Below, in pieces: positions 46,663-58,095 of a DNA stretch of 64,000 bases (the stretch's first letter is position 1; each line of letters begins with the position of its first letter). The stretch comes from Zingiber officinale (taxonomy: Eukaryota; Streptophyta; Magnoliopsida; Zingiberales; Zingiberaceae): NCBI RefSeq assembly GCF_018446385.1, contig NC_056006.1, positions 868,001 to 932,000 of the forward strand, written 5' to 3'. The translations under genes were made by a program, and so were the position numbers. The notes beneath the pieces are model-generated. The model worked only from the letters and a program-made list of their open reading frames with translations. It was not told the DNA's origin and ran no database searches.

Positions 46663-49189
46663 TATAAGTACCCCGGGTAGTTTTAATGTGGTTAACCAAG
46701 TTCAGTTAGGTCCTATTGAATTTAATTCTTGTGTCTAAGTATGCAAGAGCCTAGGAACACAAGAAGTCGAGTAGAAGATGCAGCTAGCAAGAAGGATAGA
46801 ATGGGAAAGGAGTCGACGGGCTCGGTGCATCCGAGGGACGAGGTGCTGTAGAAGAGTACACCGGTGAACGAGAAGGATGTGTGCTATATTCGAGGGACGA
46901 GAAGCCAGGGAGGAAGCCTGCTCGAGGAGAAGGTCATGTTAGTATTAGTCCTAGTATCAATTATGAGATGATTGTAAAGGGCTCATTTTGTATCATATAT
47001 CATTACTAATAAAAGACAAAGCTAGTTATTATATTTATTTCAGTTCAGTACCGATTAAATAAGTATAATAATATCCTTGGGTGGTAGGTTCTTATCTACA
47101 TTATATCAATTAGTTAAATTGATAGTGAGATATTGTAGAGAATACTATTCTTAATTATTCCTAGTCGAGCATTAATATACAAGGACAATATTAATGCGTT
47201 GAGACTAGCATGTAGATTAATGGATGACTTAATCTCACAAGTCATGGATATGAGATATCAGGTTGACACATGGGTATATATTAGAGAATATATACTGAAT
47301 GACCCGCCATGAGAATATTTCATGGATCATTATATGAGTATCATAAACATTCTCATGTGACTATTGGTATGAATAGTCCTTAGACCTGAAGTCACTATAG
47401 TTCCCTACATAAGGAGTTGTATACTTTGGTATCGTCAAATGTCACCCGTAACAGGGTGAACTATAAAGTCGATCACTGGGTATACAATGAATTATGCGAA
47501 GGGATGTGAGTGATGTAGATGAGATCTATCCCTTCCATATGACGGAAGTGATATCTATGGGCCCCTTGATTAGTAGGACACAAGAAAGCATGACCATGCG
47601 TAAATGAGTCAATATGAGATATTGAGCTTATTTGAATGAGTGTGTCTACTTAGAGATCAAGAAACACAAAGATTGATAAGAGGATGACACGGTCTATGCC
47701 TCATTAATCAATCTAGATAATAAGGATAGAGGGACCAAGTCATACATGAGAATAACCACAGACAGGTTAGGTTGGATCTCGACTTTCTCGTCACTTGGGT
47801 ATCAATGATGCTTTGTTAGATGCCACTCATTGCTTATGTATCTAAATGTTGATTTGGGTACATTGCCAACATTACGAGAACCTATAGGGTCACACACAAA
47901 GAACAAGTTAATATAGAGATGGGTTCATGTGATGGATCATTGGATTAAGTGTAATCCGAATTGGACTCATTGAGTTAGACTCAAATGGATCCAATTGTTG
48001 GATTGAGTCAAGTTGCATGAGAATCAATGGGCTGGACTCATTGGGTGAACTTGAGTTCACCAAGGAAGTTTAATGGTCAAAATTGAACCATTGGATGGGA
48101 AGATGAAAGGGCAAAACCCTTGGTATTCATGTGATGGGTATATATATATCATTTGGATGATATTTTTTTGGGTGTGTGAGACCTTTTGCATTCTTCTTCT
48201 TCCTCCTTCCATCTCTTGGCCGAAACACTCTTTGAGGTTGCTAGCATAACCTTGTGTGTTTTCTTCTCCATCTTGTTTTATTCGTGACACAAACAAAGAC
48301 AAGGCTTGTTCGTGTGGATACCATAGAGGTGCGGATGTGTGATCGTGCTGAGATCCGAGTTGTCGGGAGATTGTGTATATGCATTAAGGGTATAATCCTA
48401 TCATGTAACTTAGTATAGATTGTTTGTATGCAATATTTATTCCCTTTGCATGGATCTGCTGGATAGAGGATCTAGTTAATTTCTGTTATGCTTTCGTGTG
48501 TTTAGCACGCTAGATCCTAATAGGTCAGAAAATGGGTTCAGGTGAGCCCTATTCCGAATGGCCAAAATCACCAAAGTGAGCGGAGCAGCGAAAGAGCCAA
48601 AGGAGAAGTTTAGAGCTCGGTAGTAGCTGCTGAAGGCACCTTCAATGGTATTAAAGGAGCCCTTGCGCCTTTTAAGAGGAAGGCGCCTTCGAGCCTCTAT
48701 GGAAGGCGCCTTCAACCCCTTGAATGTGTCTTCAAATAGTGACTGTTGGGAAGATAAACTTTATCTTCGGATGGATAGGATTTGCCACGCTGGAGGAGCC
48801 TTCCACCCTATTGAAGGTGCCTTTCAGCCACGAATAAGATTTTTCAGAGGCTATAAAAAGACCCTTGGGTCTAGAAAAAATACAACAACTGCTGTATTAA
48901 CTTCCTAGTAACTTTCTAAGTTTTTCAAAGAGTGTAAGAGACTTCTCCGCCTTCATTAAAGGAGACATTTTTAGTAGAGCTTTGTAATCGCCTTAGATTA
49001 ACAACCACGTAGGTTGTAACCAAGTAAAAATCATAGTTTCTTATTTATTTTCCTTTTAAGTTGTTATTTCAACTATTGTTGTTGCTTAATTAGAATTGTG
49101 CTACTAATACAAGTCAAAAAAATGGGAAGGGGTTTTGTTTTCTTCTTACAGGCAATTCACCCCCTCTTGCCAGCCCCGCTGCACCAACA
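46663..49189 (+). mobile_element. Sirevirus-type solo LTR, interrupted by another solo LTR
   Basis: The left part (46663-46936) aligns with the minus-strand reading of the LTR at 18665-19728. The right part (48523-49189) ends GCACCAACA. ATTTC and ATTCC flank it (46658-46662 and 49190-49194), a 4-of-5 target duplication, and it splits the copia RNase H domain cleanly. A cluster of GAAGGCGCCTTC-type palindromes lies at 48631-48830. The start is diverged from TGTTGG. A separate LTR occupies 46937-48522. Confidence 0.8.
46937..48522 (+). mobile_element. Copia solo LTR nested in the Sirevirus LTR
   Basis: It starts TGTTAGTATTAG and ends GATCCTAATA. GGTCA stands on both sides (46932-46936 and 48523-48527), a perfect target duplication. 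It is related to the LTR at 51491-58080: both share CACAAGTCATGGATAT, TTGACACATGGGTAT and a run about CGTCAAATGTCACCCG. It has no internal region. Confidence 0.9.
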
Positions 49190-49450
49190 ATTCCAAGATA
49201 GCCAAAACCTGTCAGCAATTTGCATATATTATGATAGTCAATCAGCAATCAGTCAGACATAGAGCCATCTATATAATGGTAAATCTAGGTATATACATCG
49301 TAGACATAATACCATTAGGCAACTACTCTCAACGGGAGTTATCGCTGTTGACTATGTGAAGTCAAAGGATAACCTAGCGGATCCGCTAACTAAGGGGTTA
49401 AACCAAGAGTTAGTTGCAAGCTCATCATGGGTTGATGCCGATAAGAAATG
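49190..49450 (+). pseudogene. Copia RNase H, downstream part
   Basis: Resumes the RNase H domain after the solo LTR. It reads a DSQSAI segment and then VDYVKSKDNLADPLTKGL, the typical C-terminal end of copia polyproteins. Together with 43953-46660 it forms one dead pol. Sequence to about 50040 is likely its 3' leader or LTR, with no gene. Confidence 0.8.
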
Positions 49451-50040
49451 TTGGTGCAAAGGAAACTCAACTTATGCAGACTGGAGATCCCAAGAACTAG
49501 GTTCAAAGGGATAATCTAATTGTACCGACAAAGTTGCTCACTGTGAGGGAATGACCCAATGAATCAGTGAAGGATGGAGGTTACACGCATAACTTTTAAT
49601 GATCCAAGAAGAGTAATGTGGAATACTCTTAAGAGATCACCTATGTGAGAAAGAAGTGGGGCCGCTTCGAAGAGAATTGGAGGCACAATTCTTAGAACTT
49701 CTCACAGAACCAGGTTTGTTCATGGCCAAGAACGAACACACTCATGATAACTGAGTTGTATCAGGGAGAGTCTTGGGTAAGATATGTCAATGCTTACACA
49801 AATAGTAGAACAGTTCAAGGGCATCGAGTCTACTGTCAGCCAGTAAGCAAACAGATCTTCACAAGGGAAGGTTCAAAGGATAAAACTTACCTATCCTATA
49901 TTGGACTCAACTACTGAATGATATTATATACTGATACGGGTTATGATAGGTCGACCTGTCGAATGAAGAAGGAGTCAGGATCAAGAAGGATAGGAGAAGT
50001 GTATAGCCGAGCAAACGTATCATTAATAAGATAATGAATG

Positions 50041-51490
50041 ACCAAGTAAAAAGCTTTTTTCGAGCGCTCGGTCAGGCAAAGTCCAATCGAGCATAGAGGC
50101 ACTTAGCCTTATAAGAATCTCTTAGTATATTACCGACCGAGTGAAGGTTGAGTGAGCACTAATGTGTGCCTGCATGTGTTCGGATAGGCAAAGCCTGAAC
50201 GAGTGTAAAAATATTTAGCCTTATGGGAACTCTTAGTATATTACCGGCCGAATGAAGGCTGAGTAAGCACCGATGTGCCTTCACACGCTTGGTCAGGCAA
50301 AGCCCGACTGAGCGTAAAGCCACTTAGCCTTATGAAAACTCTTATTATATTATCGGCCAAGTGAGCATCGATGTGTCTTCGCACGTTCGGTCAAGAAAAG
50401 CCCAACCAAGCATAAAGACATTTAGCCGTATAATAAGATCTTAGTATATTACCAACTGAGTGAAGGTCGAGTAAGCACCAATGTGTGCCTACACACGCTC
50501 GGTCAAGCAAAGCCCAACTGAGCATAAAGACATTTAGCCTTATGGAAACTCTTAGTATATTAACGATCGAGTGAGCACCAATGTGCCTTCGCATGCTCAA
50601 TCAGGCAAAGCTCGACTAAGTGTAAAGGAACTTAGCCTTATAAGAAGCTCTGAGTATATTACCGGTCGAGTGAAGGCCGAGTGAGTACCAATGTGCTTTC
50701 GCAAGCTCGATAAGGCAAGGCCCGATCGAGCATAAAGGCATTTAGCCTTATAAGAAGGTCTTAATATATTACCGACCGAGTGAAGGTCAAGCGGGCACCA
50801 ATGTGTGCCTACACGCATTCGGTTATGCAAAGTCTGACCGAGAATAAAGGTATTTAGCCTTAGGAAAACTCTTAGTATATTACCGGCCGAGTGAAGGCCG
50901 AGTGAGCATCGATGTGCATTCACACACTCGTTCAGGCAAAGCCTGACTGAGCGTAAAGACACTTAGCCTTATAAGAAGCTCTTAATATATTACCGACTTA
51001 GTGAAGGTCGAGTGGGCACCAATGTGTGCCTGCACGCATTCGGTCAAGCAAAGTCCAACCGAGCGTAAAGGCATTTAGCCTTATGGAAACTCTTAGTATA
51101 TTACCGGCCGAGTGAGCACCGATGTGCCTTCACACGCTCGGTTAGGCAAAGCCCGACCGAGCGTAAATGTAATTACCCTTATAAGAAGCTCTTAATATAT
51201 TATCGATCGAGTGAAGGTCAAGCGGACACCAATGTGTGCCTGCATGCGCTCGATCAAGAAAAGCCCGACCGAGCGTAAAGGCACTTAGCCTTATGGAAGC
51301 TCTTAGTATATTATCGGCCGAGGGAAGCTCGAGTAGGCACCAGTATATGCTTGCACGCACATGATCAGGCAAAGTCCGACCAAGCGTAAAGGTACTTAAC
51401 TTTATAGCAGCTTATGGTATATTATCGGCTGGCAACTTATGGTTAGTATGTGCTCAACTAGATAAAGTCTGACTGAGCGTAAGGACACTC
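50041..51490. repeat. Tandem array, about 13 units of roughly 110 bp
   Basis: The phrase GCTCGGTCAGGCAAAGCCC followed by GAGCGTAAAGGCACTTAGCC recurs near 50073, 50184, 50295, 50386, 50497, 50596, 50706, 50817, 50928, 51038, 51136, 51248 and 51361. Spacing is mostly 110-112 bp with shorter variants of 91-99 bp. The right edge was hit by a copia insertion at 51491. A lone relative is at 14666-14790. Confidence 0.9.
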
Positions 51491-53280
51491 TGTTAGTTAG
51501 AGCCCTAGAACCAATCATTTGATGATTGTATTATGGACTTGTTGTGTCATATTCTTATATAAATAAAGGCATTTGTTTTGGTTATTATACTTACTTGTAT
51601 TGGTGCCAAATAAACTAAGTATAATTAGCATCCTTGAGTAGAAGATTCTTACATATATCAATCGATTGGTTGAATCGATAGTGAGATGATATAGGTAACA
51701 CTACTCTTAATCATTCCTAGTCGAGTATTAACATTCAGGGACAATGTTAATGCAATAAGACTAGCATGTAGGTCAACTCGATGACTTGATCTCACAAGTC
51801 ATGGATATAGAGATATCAAGTTGACACATGGGTATGCATTGGAGAATGTATACTGAATGACCCGCTATGAGAAAGTATCATGGATCGATATATGATTGTT
51901 ATACACTTTCTCATATGGCTATTAGTATGCCTACTAGTCCTTAGACCTAAAGTCACCATGGTTCCCTACATAAGGAGTTATGTACTTTAGTTTCTTCAAA
52001 CGTCACCCGTAACTGGGTGGACTATAAAGGCGATTACTGGGTGTGTAATGAATTATACAGAGGGATGTGAGTGATGTAGATGGGATCTATCCATCCTATA
52101 TGATGGGAGCAACATCGATATTCTTGATAGAGTGAGACCACGAAGTGCATGGTCATGCCCAAATGAGTCAATATGAGATATTGAGCTCATTTGATTTAGT
52201 GAATCTACTTGGAGTTCAAGATTTAGATTGGTCAGAGGATGACATGGTCTATGCCTCACATTGATCAATTTAGATGTCTAGGATAGAAGGACACTTGTCA
52301 TATATTATGAGGAGTCATAATTAGTAGTCACAAGGTGATGTTGGATCTCAACATTCTTATAACTTGGGTAGTAATGATGTGTTGCTAGATATCGCTCATT
52401 ACTTATGCTTCTAAAAGGGTTTAGGAGCATTGCCAACGTTACAAGAACCTATAGGGTCACACACTAAGGACAATTAGATGGAGATTAGGTTCATATAATG
52501 AACCAAGAGGATTAGGTTCATGTATTGAACCAAATTGGATTAAGAGTAATCCAAGTTAGGTTAATTGAGTTGGACTCAAGTTGATTCATGTGTTCAATGA
52601 GTCTAATTTAGATTATGACTCATTGAATCAATTTAATTAAATGAATTAGATTCATTATATTAAGTTGGTTTGAATCAAATGGTTAGATTAGATCAACCAT
52701 GAGAGAGATTTGGTCAAGTTTGACTTGACTTGAGAAGGAAGATGAAAGGTCAAGTTTGACTTGACCATTTGCCACCTCATTTGTGAGTTGGCAATAGGAG
52801 GACTAATGATGATGTGTCACATCATCAAAGCTAGCACATGTGTGTGCCACATCATGGAGGTTACAAACCCCTTTCCATTTAATGTGGTTAGCCACATTAA
52901 TTGTAAGGGAGTTACAATTGTGGTCGGCCACTCAAAATGAATTAGAATGAATTTTTCATTCAAGGCAATTCATTCTATCTTCTTCTTCCTTGAGCTCTTT
53001 CTTCTCTCCCTCTCATCCTACCTTGGCCGAACCCTACTAATGTGCTAGCACACTTTAGTTTGGTTTTCTCCCTCTTTTGTTCGTGTGGATACGTGTAGAG
53101 GATTGTTTACTTTGACAATCTTGAGATCCAGCACCTTGGACGAGCGGGATTCGCGAAGGGCGCGCATCAAGGGTAAAAACTCTTAACCATCTAGAACTCT
53201 AATGTAAATCTAGAGTTAGTAAACTCGTACTCGAAGGTTTTTCAAAATTTTATTCTTCACACGGATTCGGTGACGGGGGT

Positions 53281-54305
53281 TGTTGGAGGATCGGTGGCCG
53301 GCTTGAAGGGGGGTTGGATAGACGGCATCTCCAAATCGATTTCTTCTCTACAATACGTTAGTTTGCGCAAGCGGAAATATAGAAACTAAAAACAAAGAAA
53401 CACAAACGAGAATACAAACGCTAACACGCTCGATGTAACGTGGTTCGGAGATTGCTTGCTCCTACTCCACGACGTGTCATTGAGGTGGACGAGCCCTTGA
53501 TCCTTTGGTGGATCAGTCCCCGGCAATCTCCGGCTAAAGCTTCTCCTTCTCGGTGGAGCAAACCTCTCACAAGAGCACTCTTCCTCTTTACAAGATGGAG
53601 TTAGAATTAGGAGGAAGAGAATTGTCTTGGGAGCTTTGGGCACAGAATCAGAAGGTTTACAATGAGTATCAGTCAACCCCTTCAATGCTCCAAAGCTCCC
53701 CTTAAATAAGAGGAAAGAGTTGATCATCAATCAACTCAAACCCTGACACCAGTCGACTGGTCCATGCACCAGTCGACTGGTGCTAGCCGTTAGGCAACAC
53801 CAACGGCTCTCTTTAGAGCCCGTTTTCTGCCAACGGTCATGTACCAGTCGACTGGTCTTAGGACCAGTCGACTGGTCCCCTTAGTCGAAAAGCACAGAAT
53901 GTTTCTGTGCATTCTGTGAAGTTGGATCAGTCGACTGGTCCCAGTACATTCACTCCTCTCATCTTTTCCGGAGTCGCCTTTGAAGTCCTCTTCCTCGGCC
54001 TTCGTCCCTCAGATGCACCCGAGACCGCGGCTCCTCTCAGTGCCATCCTTCACGCTGCCTTGAAGTCCACTTCCTTCGGCTCCACTCCATTGCTCCTCGT
54101 CCGCGCGGTCCCTCGGATGTCTTCCACACCATCCTTCACCGACTCAATGATCCGAGCCCTTGGATGAGCTTCCCACACTTGGCCGCACCAAGTTCACACG
54201 TGTTCCACAAAGTCCTGCAAGACTCAAACACATATCAAATACATATGAAAACCTAACTTAAACTCTTTGACACACACATCAAAACCTAGGTCGATTGCAC
54301 CAACA
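53281..54305 (-). repeat. 3' LTR of the gag-only Sirevirus
   Basis: It starts TGTTGGAGGA and ends TTGCACCAACA. Between about 53745 and 53945 it has five copies of the palindrome CCAGTCGACTGG (one with its first base changed). Confidence 0.93.
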
Positions 54306-55200
54306 ATCTCCCCCTTTTTGATGTGTGACAATATGTTTAAGTTAGGCATAAATAACAACTTTGAAAATTTTGAAGCAATATGTAAACATGAAGCATAAAA
54401 CCCAAGCTCCCCCTTAACACATGCTCTCAACCTTAATTTTCAAAGATTTGTACACAAGTAGATTTCTAACTTAAACCTACCCAATTCTCCCCCTTTGACA
54501 CCATCAAAAATATTGTACCACACACGTACACATACTATGGTATCAGTTCCAATCAAATTTGAACCAAAAATTTGATTTTAAAAACCAACAGAATGCTGAA
54601 AGGCTGGTACCAGTCGACTGGTATCTGCACCAGTCGACTGGCACAAACTGAACATCAATTTCAGCCTACGGCAGCCAACTTCAGAAATCCATAAAAAATT
54701 CTAGAAAATTCGAAAAATCATGAAATTTTGAACACATATTTCTTATAATGTTCTTTAACTAAGAAAAATATGTTTTCATGAAAAGTCATCATATTTTCAA
54801 AATTTTGACCAAGTTTCAAAAATATCGAAAACATGCAAGTTTGTATCAATTTCTAGCTCAGTTTTGCAATCATATGTTTTAATATTGCTATACCATAGTA
54901 ACTAAAACATAGAATTGTTTTCAAAACATTTGAAATGTCCAACTATGATCTATGGGCAAGATGTCCATTAATTAAACATTTGCTTTCCCCATAGTTGGCC
55001 TATGATCACTAAACATTGATACACTTCATAACTCATCAAAATGCCATAAGCATAAGTGAATTACTTGTATCATCCTAATATCTCACATTCATGGTTAGAA
55101 AATAATACAAATCATTGTGAGATACAGGTAACCTCTACTTAGCCCTCTTGATCATAAATCTCTATCAAGGCTAAGTCCTCCCCCTTAAGGTCTCAAGTCA
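54306..55200 (-). other. Multiple polypurine tracts and palindromes
   Basis: CTCCCCCTT-type runs occur at 54306-54325, 54404-54417, 54485-54498 and 55187-55200, which on the minus strand are repeated AGGGGGAG tracts before the 3' LTR. Two more CCAGTCGACTGG palindromes lie at about 54610-54645. Multiple purine tracts are characteristic of Sireviruses. Confidence 0.8.
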
Positions 55201-55257
55201 ACCATATAGGAAAAATTTGAATTATTGACTTCCATGGTTGACTTGCCATAAAATCCT

Positions 55258-56916
55258 CTAACCCTTGAGGATTGATTTTGGTACCCAATAGAAATTCTTT
55301 CTAATTGGGTTGACCAAGTACTCTTTGGGGATCCATTTCCTATCTATGGTTTTTCTCTTGGATTGCCCCCTAGCAAGTAGACAATGATAGGTCTTTTCAT
55401 TATTTTGTTCATTGTATCCTATCCCATTTTTCTTAAAACTTGCCCTTTGGCTCCCAATGATCATATTTAGGGTTTTAGAGCCAATTTCAAATTTCCTAAG
55501 GGCATTGGTAAGATATTCTACCTTTTCCCTTAATTTCCTATTTTCCTCTTCTAAACATGAGTCATTTGAACTTGAAGAGGAAGCATGCAAATCACTATCC
55601 TTAGAACACATTGATTCTAATTTTTCATTTAACATGCAAATTTCATTTCTTAAAGACTTGTTCTTCCTTTTTGCCTTAAATAAATCATCATTTGTACTTG
55701 AAATAATCTTAACTAAAATATGGGGAGGAAGATTATGTACCTCACTTACCGAGAAGTCCGAATCCGAAGTTTGACCTCCCCCTTCACTTGAGCTCCCCTC
55801 TTCATCTTCACTTGAGCTCCTTCCTTCTTCTTGCTCGGATGAGGTGGAGGCTACATCATCAATCCCCATGAGAGCAAAATTGACTATGTGATGCTCTTCT
55901 TCTTCCTCCGATGAAGATGAAGGATCATCCCATGTTGCTTTTAGGTTTTGAGCCTTCTTCCCCTTTTCTTTTGTCTTCTCCTTCTTCTTCTTCCCTTCCT
56001 TCTTTTTCAAGAGAGGACAATCATCTCTTATATGTCCTTCTCCTTGGCAATTGTAGCAAATTATCTTCCTTGTCCTACTTTTGCTTCTTGAGCTTTTCCT
56101 ATCATGAGATTTGTTAGATGAAAATTTTCTAAAAGCTCTTCTCATTTTCCTTACCATATACGCCTCTTGATCACTATCCATTGAGATGCTCGATTCTTCG
56201 GAGTCGGAGGATGGTGGGGATGAACACTTCTTCTTCTTACCCTTTCCCTTGTTTGCCACAAGGGCTACTCCTCTTGATTTATTTGCTTCTCCCTCTAATC
56301 CCTCAACTCTTGTTTCATGAAGCTCCATTGTTGAGAAGAGTTCATCTAGAGAGGATTTCTCTAGGTCCTTTGATATGTAGTATGTATCTACAATGGAACT
56401 CCAAGTTGTGGATCTTGGAAAAGCATTTAGGGCTTTCGTAATCACGTCTCGATTTGAAAGTGTCTCACCTACACTTGTTAGTCCATTAATAATCTCCTTG
56501 ATTTTACAATGTAAAATTGATACCTTTTCTCCTTTCTCAAGCTTGATATTATTGAGTTGAGTTCGAAGGAGGTCTCTTCTTGCTAATTTCGCTTCCGATG
56601 TTCCTTCATGAAGCTCCACTAGCTTTTCCCATAACTCCTTAGCGCTTGAGTAGGTTCCAACCCTTGTTATTTCTTGTTGAGGAAGGACACTTTGTAGATG
56701 ATGTATGGCTTTAGCATTTGCTAAATGTTCTTCCCTTTGCTTCTTGGTCCACCTTGTTTTCTCAAGTAGCTTATTGTCTTGATCCCTAGGCACTTCGAAA
56801 CCATTTTCCATGATTAGCATTATGTCAAAATCGGTTTCGAAGAATACCTCCATTCTCCTCTTCCACCAAGAGAAGTCTCCTTCGAATTTGGGTGGATGAA
56901 TGTTTGAGCCGGCCAT
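55258..56916 (-). CDS. Sirevirus Gag, full length and open
   Basis: The 552-residue frame begins MAGSNIHPPKFEGDFSWWK about 50 bp inside the primer-binding site. Residues 1-40 are the DUF4219-like Gag start, and about 50-200 the UBN2-type Gag core (SSAKELWEKLVELHEG, LKINGLTSVGE-like region). A lysine/serine-rich stretch follows, and then a CCHC knuckle at about 287-300, CYNCQGEGHIRDDC. An acidic serine-rich region and a predicted coiled coil come next (LRNEICMLNEKLESMC, EENRKLREKVEYLTNALRK). The end, KWIPKEYLVNPIRKNFYWVPK, is a phrase that in full Sireviruses lies just before protease. Gag packages the RNA into particles; without pol this element must borrow enzymes from a relative. Confidence 0.93.
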   Translation of the reverse strand: MAGSNIHPPKFEGDFSWWKRRMEVFFETDFDIMLIMENGFEVPRDQDNKLLEKTRWTKKQREEHLANAKAIHHLQSVLPQQEITRVGTYSSAKELWEKLVELHEGTSEAKLARRDLLRTQLNNIKLEKGEKVSILHCKIKEIINGLTSVGETLSNRDVITKALNAFPRSTTWSSIVDTYYISKDLEKSSLDELFSTMELHETRVEGLEGEANKSRGVALVANKGKGKKKKCSSPPSSDSEESSISMDSDQEAYMVRKMRRAFRKFSSNKSHDRKSSRSKSRTRKIICYNCQGEGHIRDDCPLLKKKEGKKKKEKTKEKGKKAQNLKATWDDPSSSSEEEEEHHIVNFALMGIDDVASTSSEQEEGRSSSEDEEGSSSEGGGQTSDSDFSVSEVHNLPPHILVKIISSTNDDLFKAKRKNKSLRNEICMLNEKLESMCSKDSDLHASSSSSNDSCLEEENRKLREKVEYLTNALRKFEIGSKTLNMIIGSQRASFKKNGIGYNEQNNEKTYHCLLARGQSKRKTIDRKWIPKEYLVNPIRKNFYWVPKSILKG

Positions 56917-56965
56917 TTGATGATGTTGTTCTTCTTGGCGATTAGTCCGTTGAAGAGCAACCTGG

Positions 56966-56978
56966 CTCTGATACCAAT
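56966..56978 (-). other. Primer-binding site of the gag-only Sirevirus
   Basis: The minus strand reads TGGTATCAGAGCC beside the 5' LTR edge, an exact complement to initiator methionine tRNA. Confidence 0.85.
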
Positions 56979-58023
56979 TGTTGGAGGATCGATGGCCGGC
57001 TTGAAGGGGGGTTGGATAGACGGCACCCCCAAATCGATTTCTTCTCTACAATACGTTAGTTTGCGCAAGCGGAAATATAGAAACTAAAAACAAAGAAACA
57101 CAAACGAGAATACAAATGCTAACACGCTCGATGTAACGTGGTTCGGAGATTGCTTGCTCCTACTCCACGACGTGTCCTTGAGGTGGACGAGCCCTTGATC
57201 CTTTGGTGGATCAGTCCCCGGCAATCTCCGGCTAAAGCTTCTCCTTCTCGGTGGAGCAAACCTCTCACAAGAGCACTCTTCCTCTTTACAAGATGGAGTT
57301 AGAATTAGGAGGAAGAGAATTGTCTTGGGAGCTTTGGGCACAGAATCAGAAGGTTTACAATGAGTATCAGTCAACCCCTTCAATGCTCCAAAGCTCCCCT
57401 TAAATAAGAGGAAAGAGTTGATCATCAATCAACTCAAACCCTGACACCAGTCGACTGGTCCATGCACCAGTCGACTGGTGCTAGCCGTTAGGCAACACCA
57501 ACGGCTCTCTTTAGAGCCCGTTTTCTGCCAACGGTCATGTACCAGTCGACTGGTCTTAGGACCAGTCGACTGGTCCCCTTAGTCGAAAAGCACAGAATGT
57601 TTCTGTGCATTCTGTGAAGTTGGATCAGTCGACTGGTCCCATTACCAGTCGACTGGTCCCAGTACATTCACTCCTCTCATCCTTTCCGGAGTCGCCTTTG
57701 AAGTCCTCTTCCTCGGCCTTCGTCCCTCAGATGCACCCGAGACCGCGGCTCCTCTCAGTGCCATCCTTCACGCTGCCTTGAAGTCCACTTCCTTCGGCTC
57801 CACTCCATTGCTCCTCGTCCGCGCGGTCCCTCGGATGTCTTCCACACCATCCTTCACCGACTCAACGATCCGAGCCCTTGGATGAGCTTCCCACACTTGG
57901 CCGCACCAAGTTCACACGTGTTCCACAAAGTCCTGCAAGACTCAAACACATATCAAATACATATGAAAACCTAACTTAAACTCTTTGACACACACATCAA
58001 AACCTAGGTCGATTGCACCAACA
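56979..58023 (-). repeat. 5' LTR of the gag-only Sirevirus
   Basis: Collinear with 53281-54305 but has six CCAGTCGACTGG palindromes where the other has five; the extra one is the 20-bp difference in length. Confidence 0.93.
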
Positions 58024-58081
58024 GGTTTCGGGGTTTCCGCGACGTGGAAAAGCGGTTTTCGCGGCCCGAAAAGCCCAATAG

Positions 58082-58095
58082 TGGTATCAGAGCCA
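58082..58095 (+). other. Primer-binding site of the 51491 copia element
   Basis: TGGTATCAGAGCCA, an exact match to the initiator methionine tRNA complement, one base after the LTR edge at 58080. Confidence 0.88.

Larger units (their letters stand above)
53281..58023 (-). mobile_element. Young gag-only Sirevirus-type retrotransposon
   Basis: LTRs at 53281-54305 (1,025 bp) and 56979-58023 (1,045 bp) differ by one 20-bp repeat unit and about half a dozen single bases seen by eye, so it inserted recently. A primer-binding site (56966-56978) and purine tracts near 54306 set it on the minus strand. The interior is only 2.67 kb and carries an unbroken gag of 552 codons and no pol. The flanks, GGGGT and GGTTT, are a poor target duplication match, so the insertion edges may have mutated. 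It sits in the 5' LTR of the larger copia element. Confidence 0.92.

Noticed and set aside
50391..51372. Minus-strand frames with repeated ALLDRACVGTHWCLLDLHS-like peptides
   Set aside because: They simply translate the 110-bp tandem units and are broken by stops; no known family.
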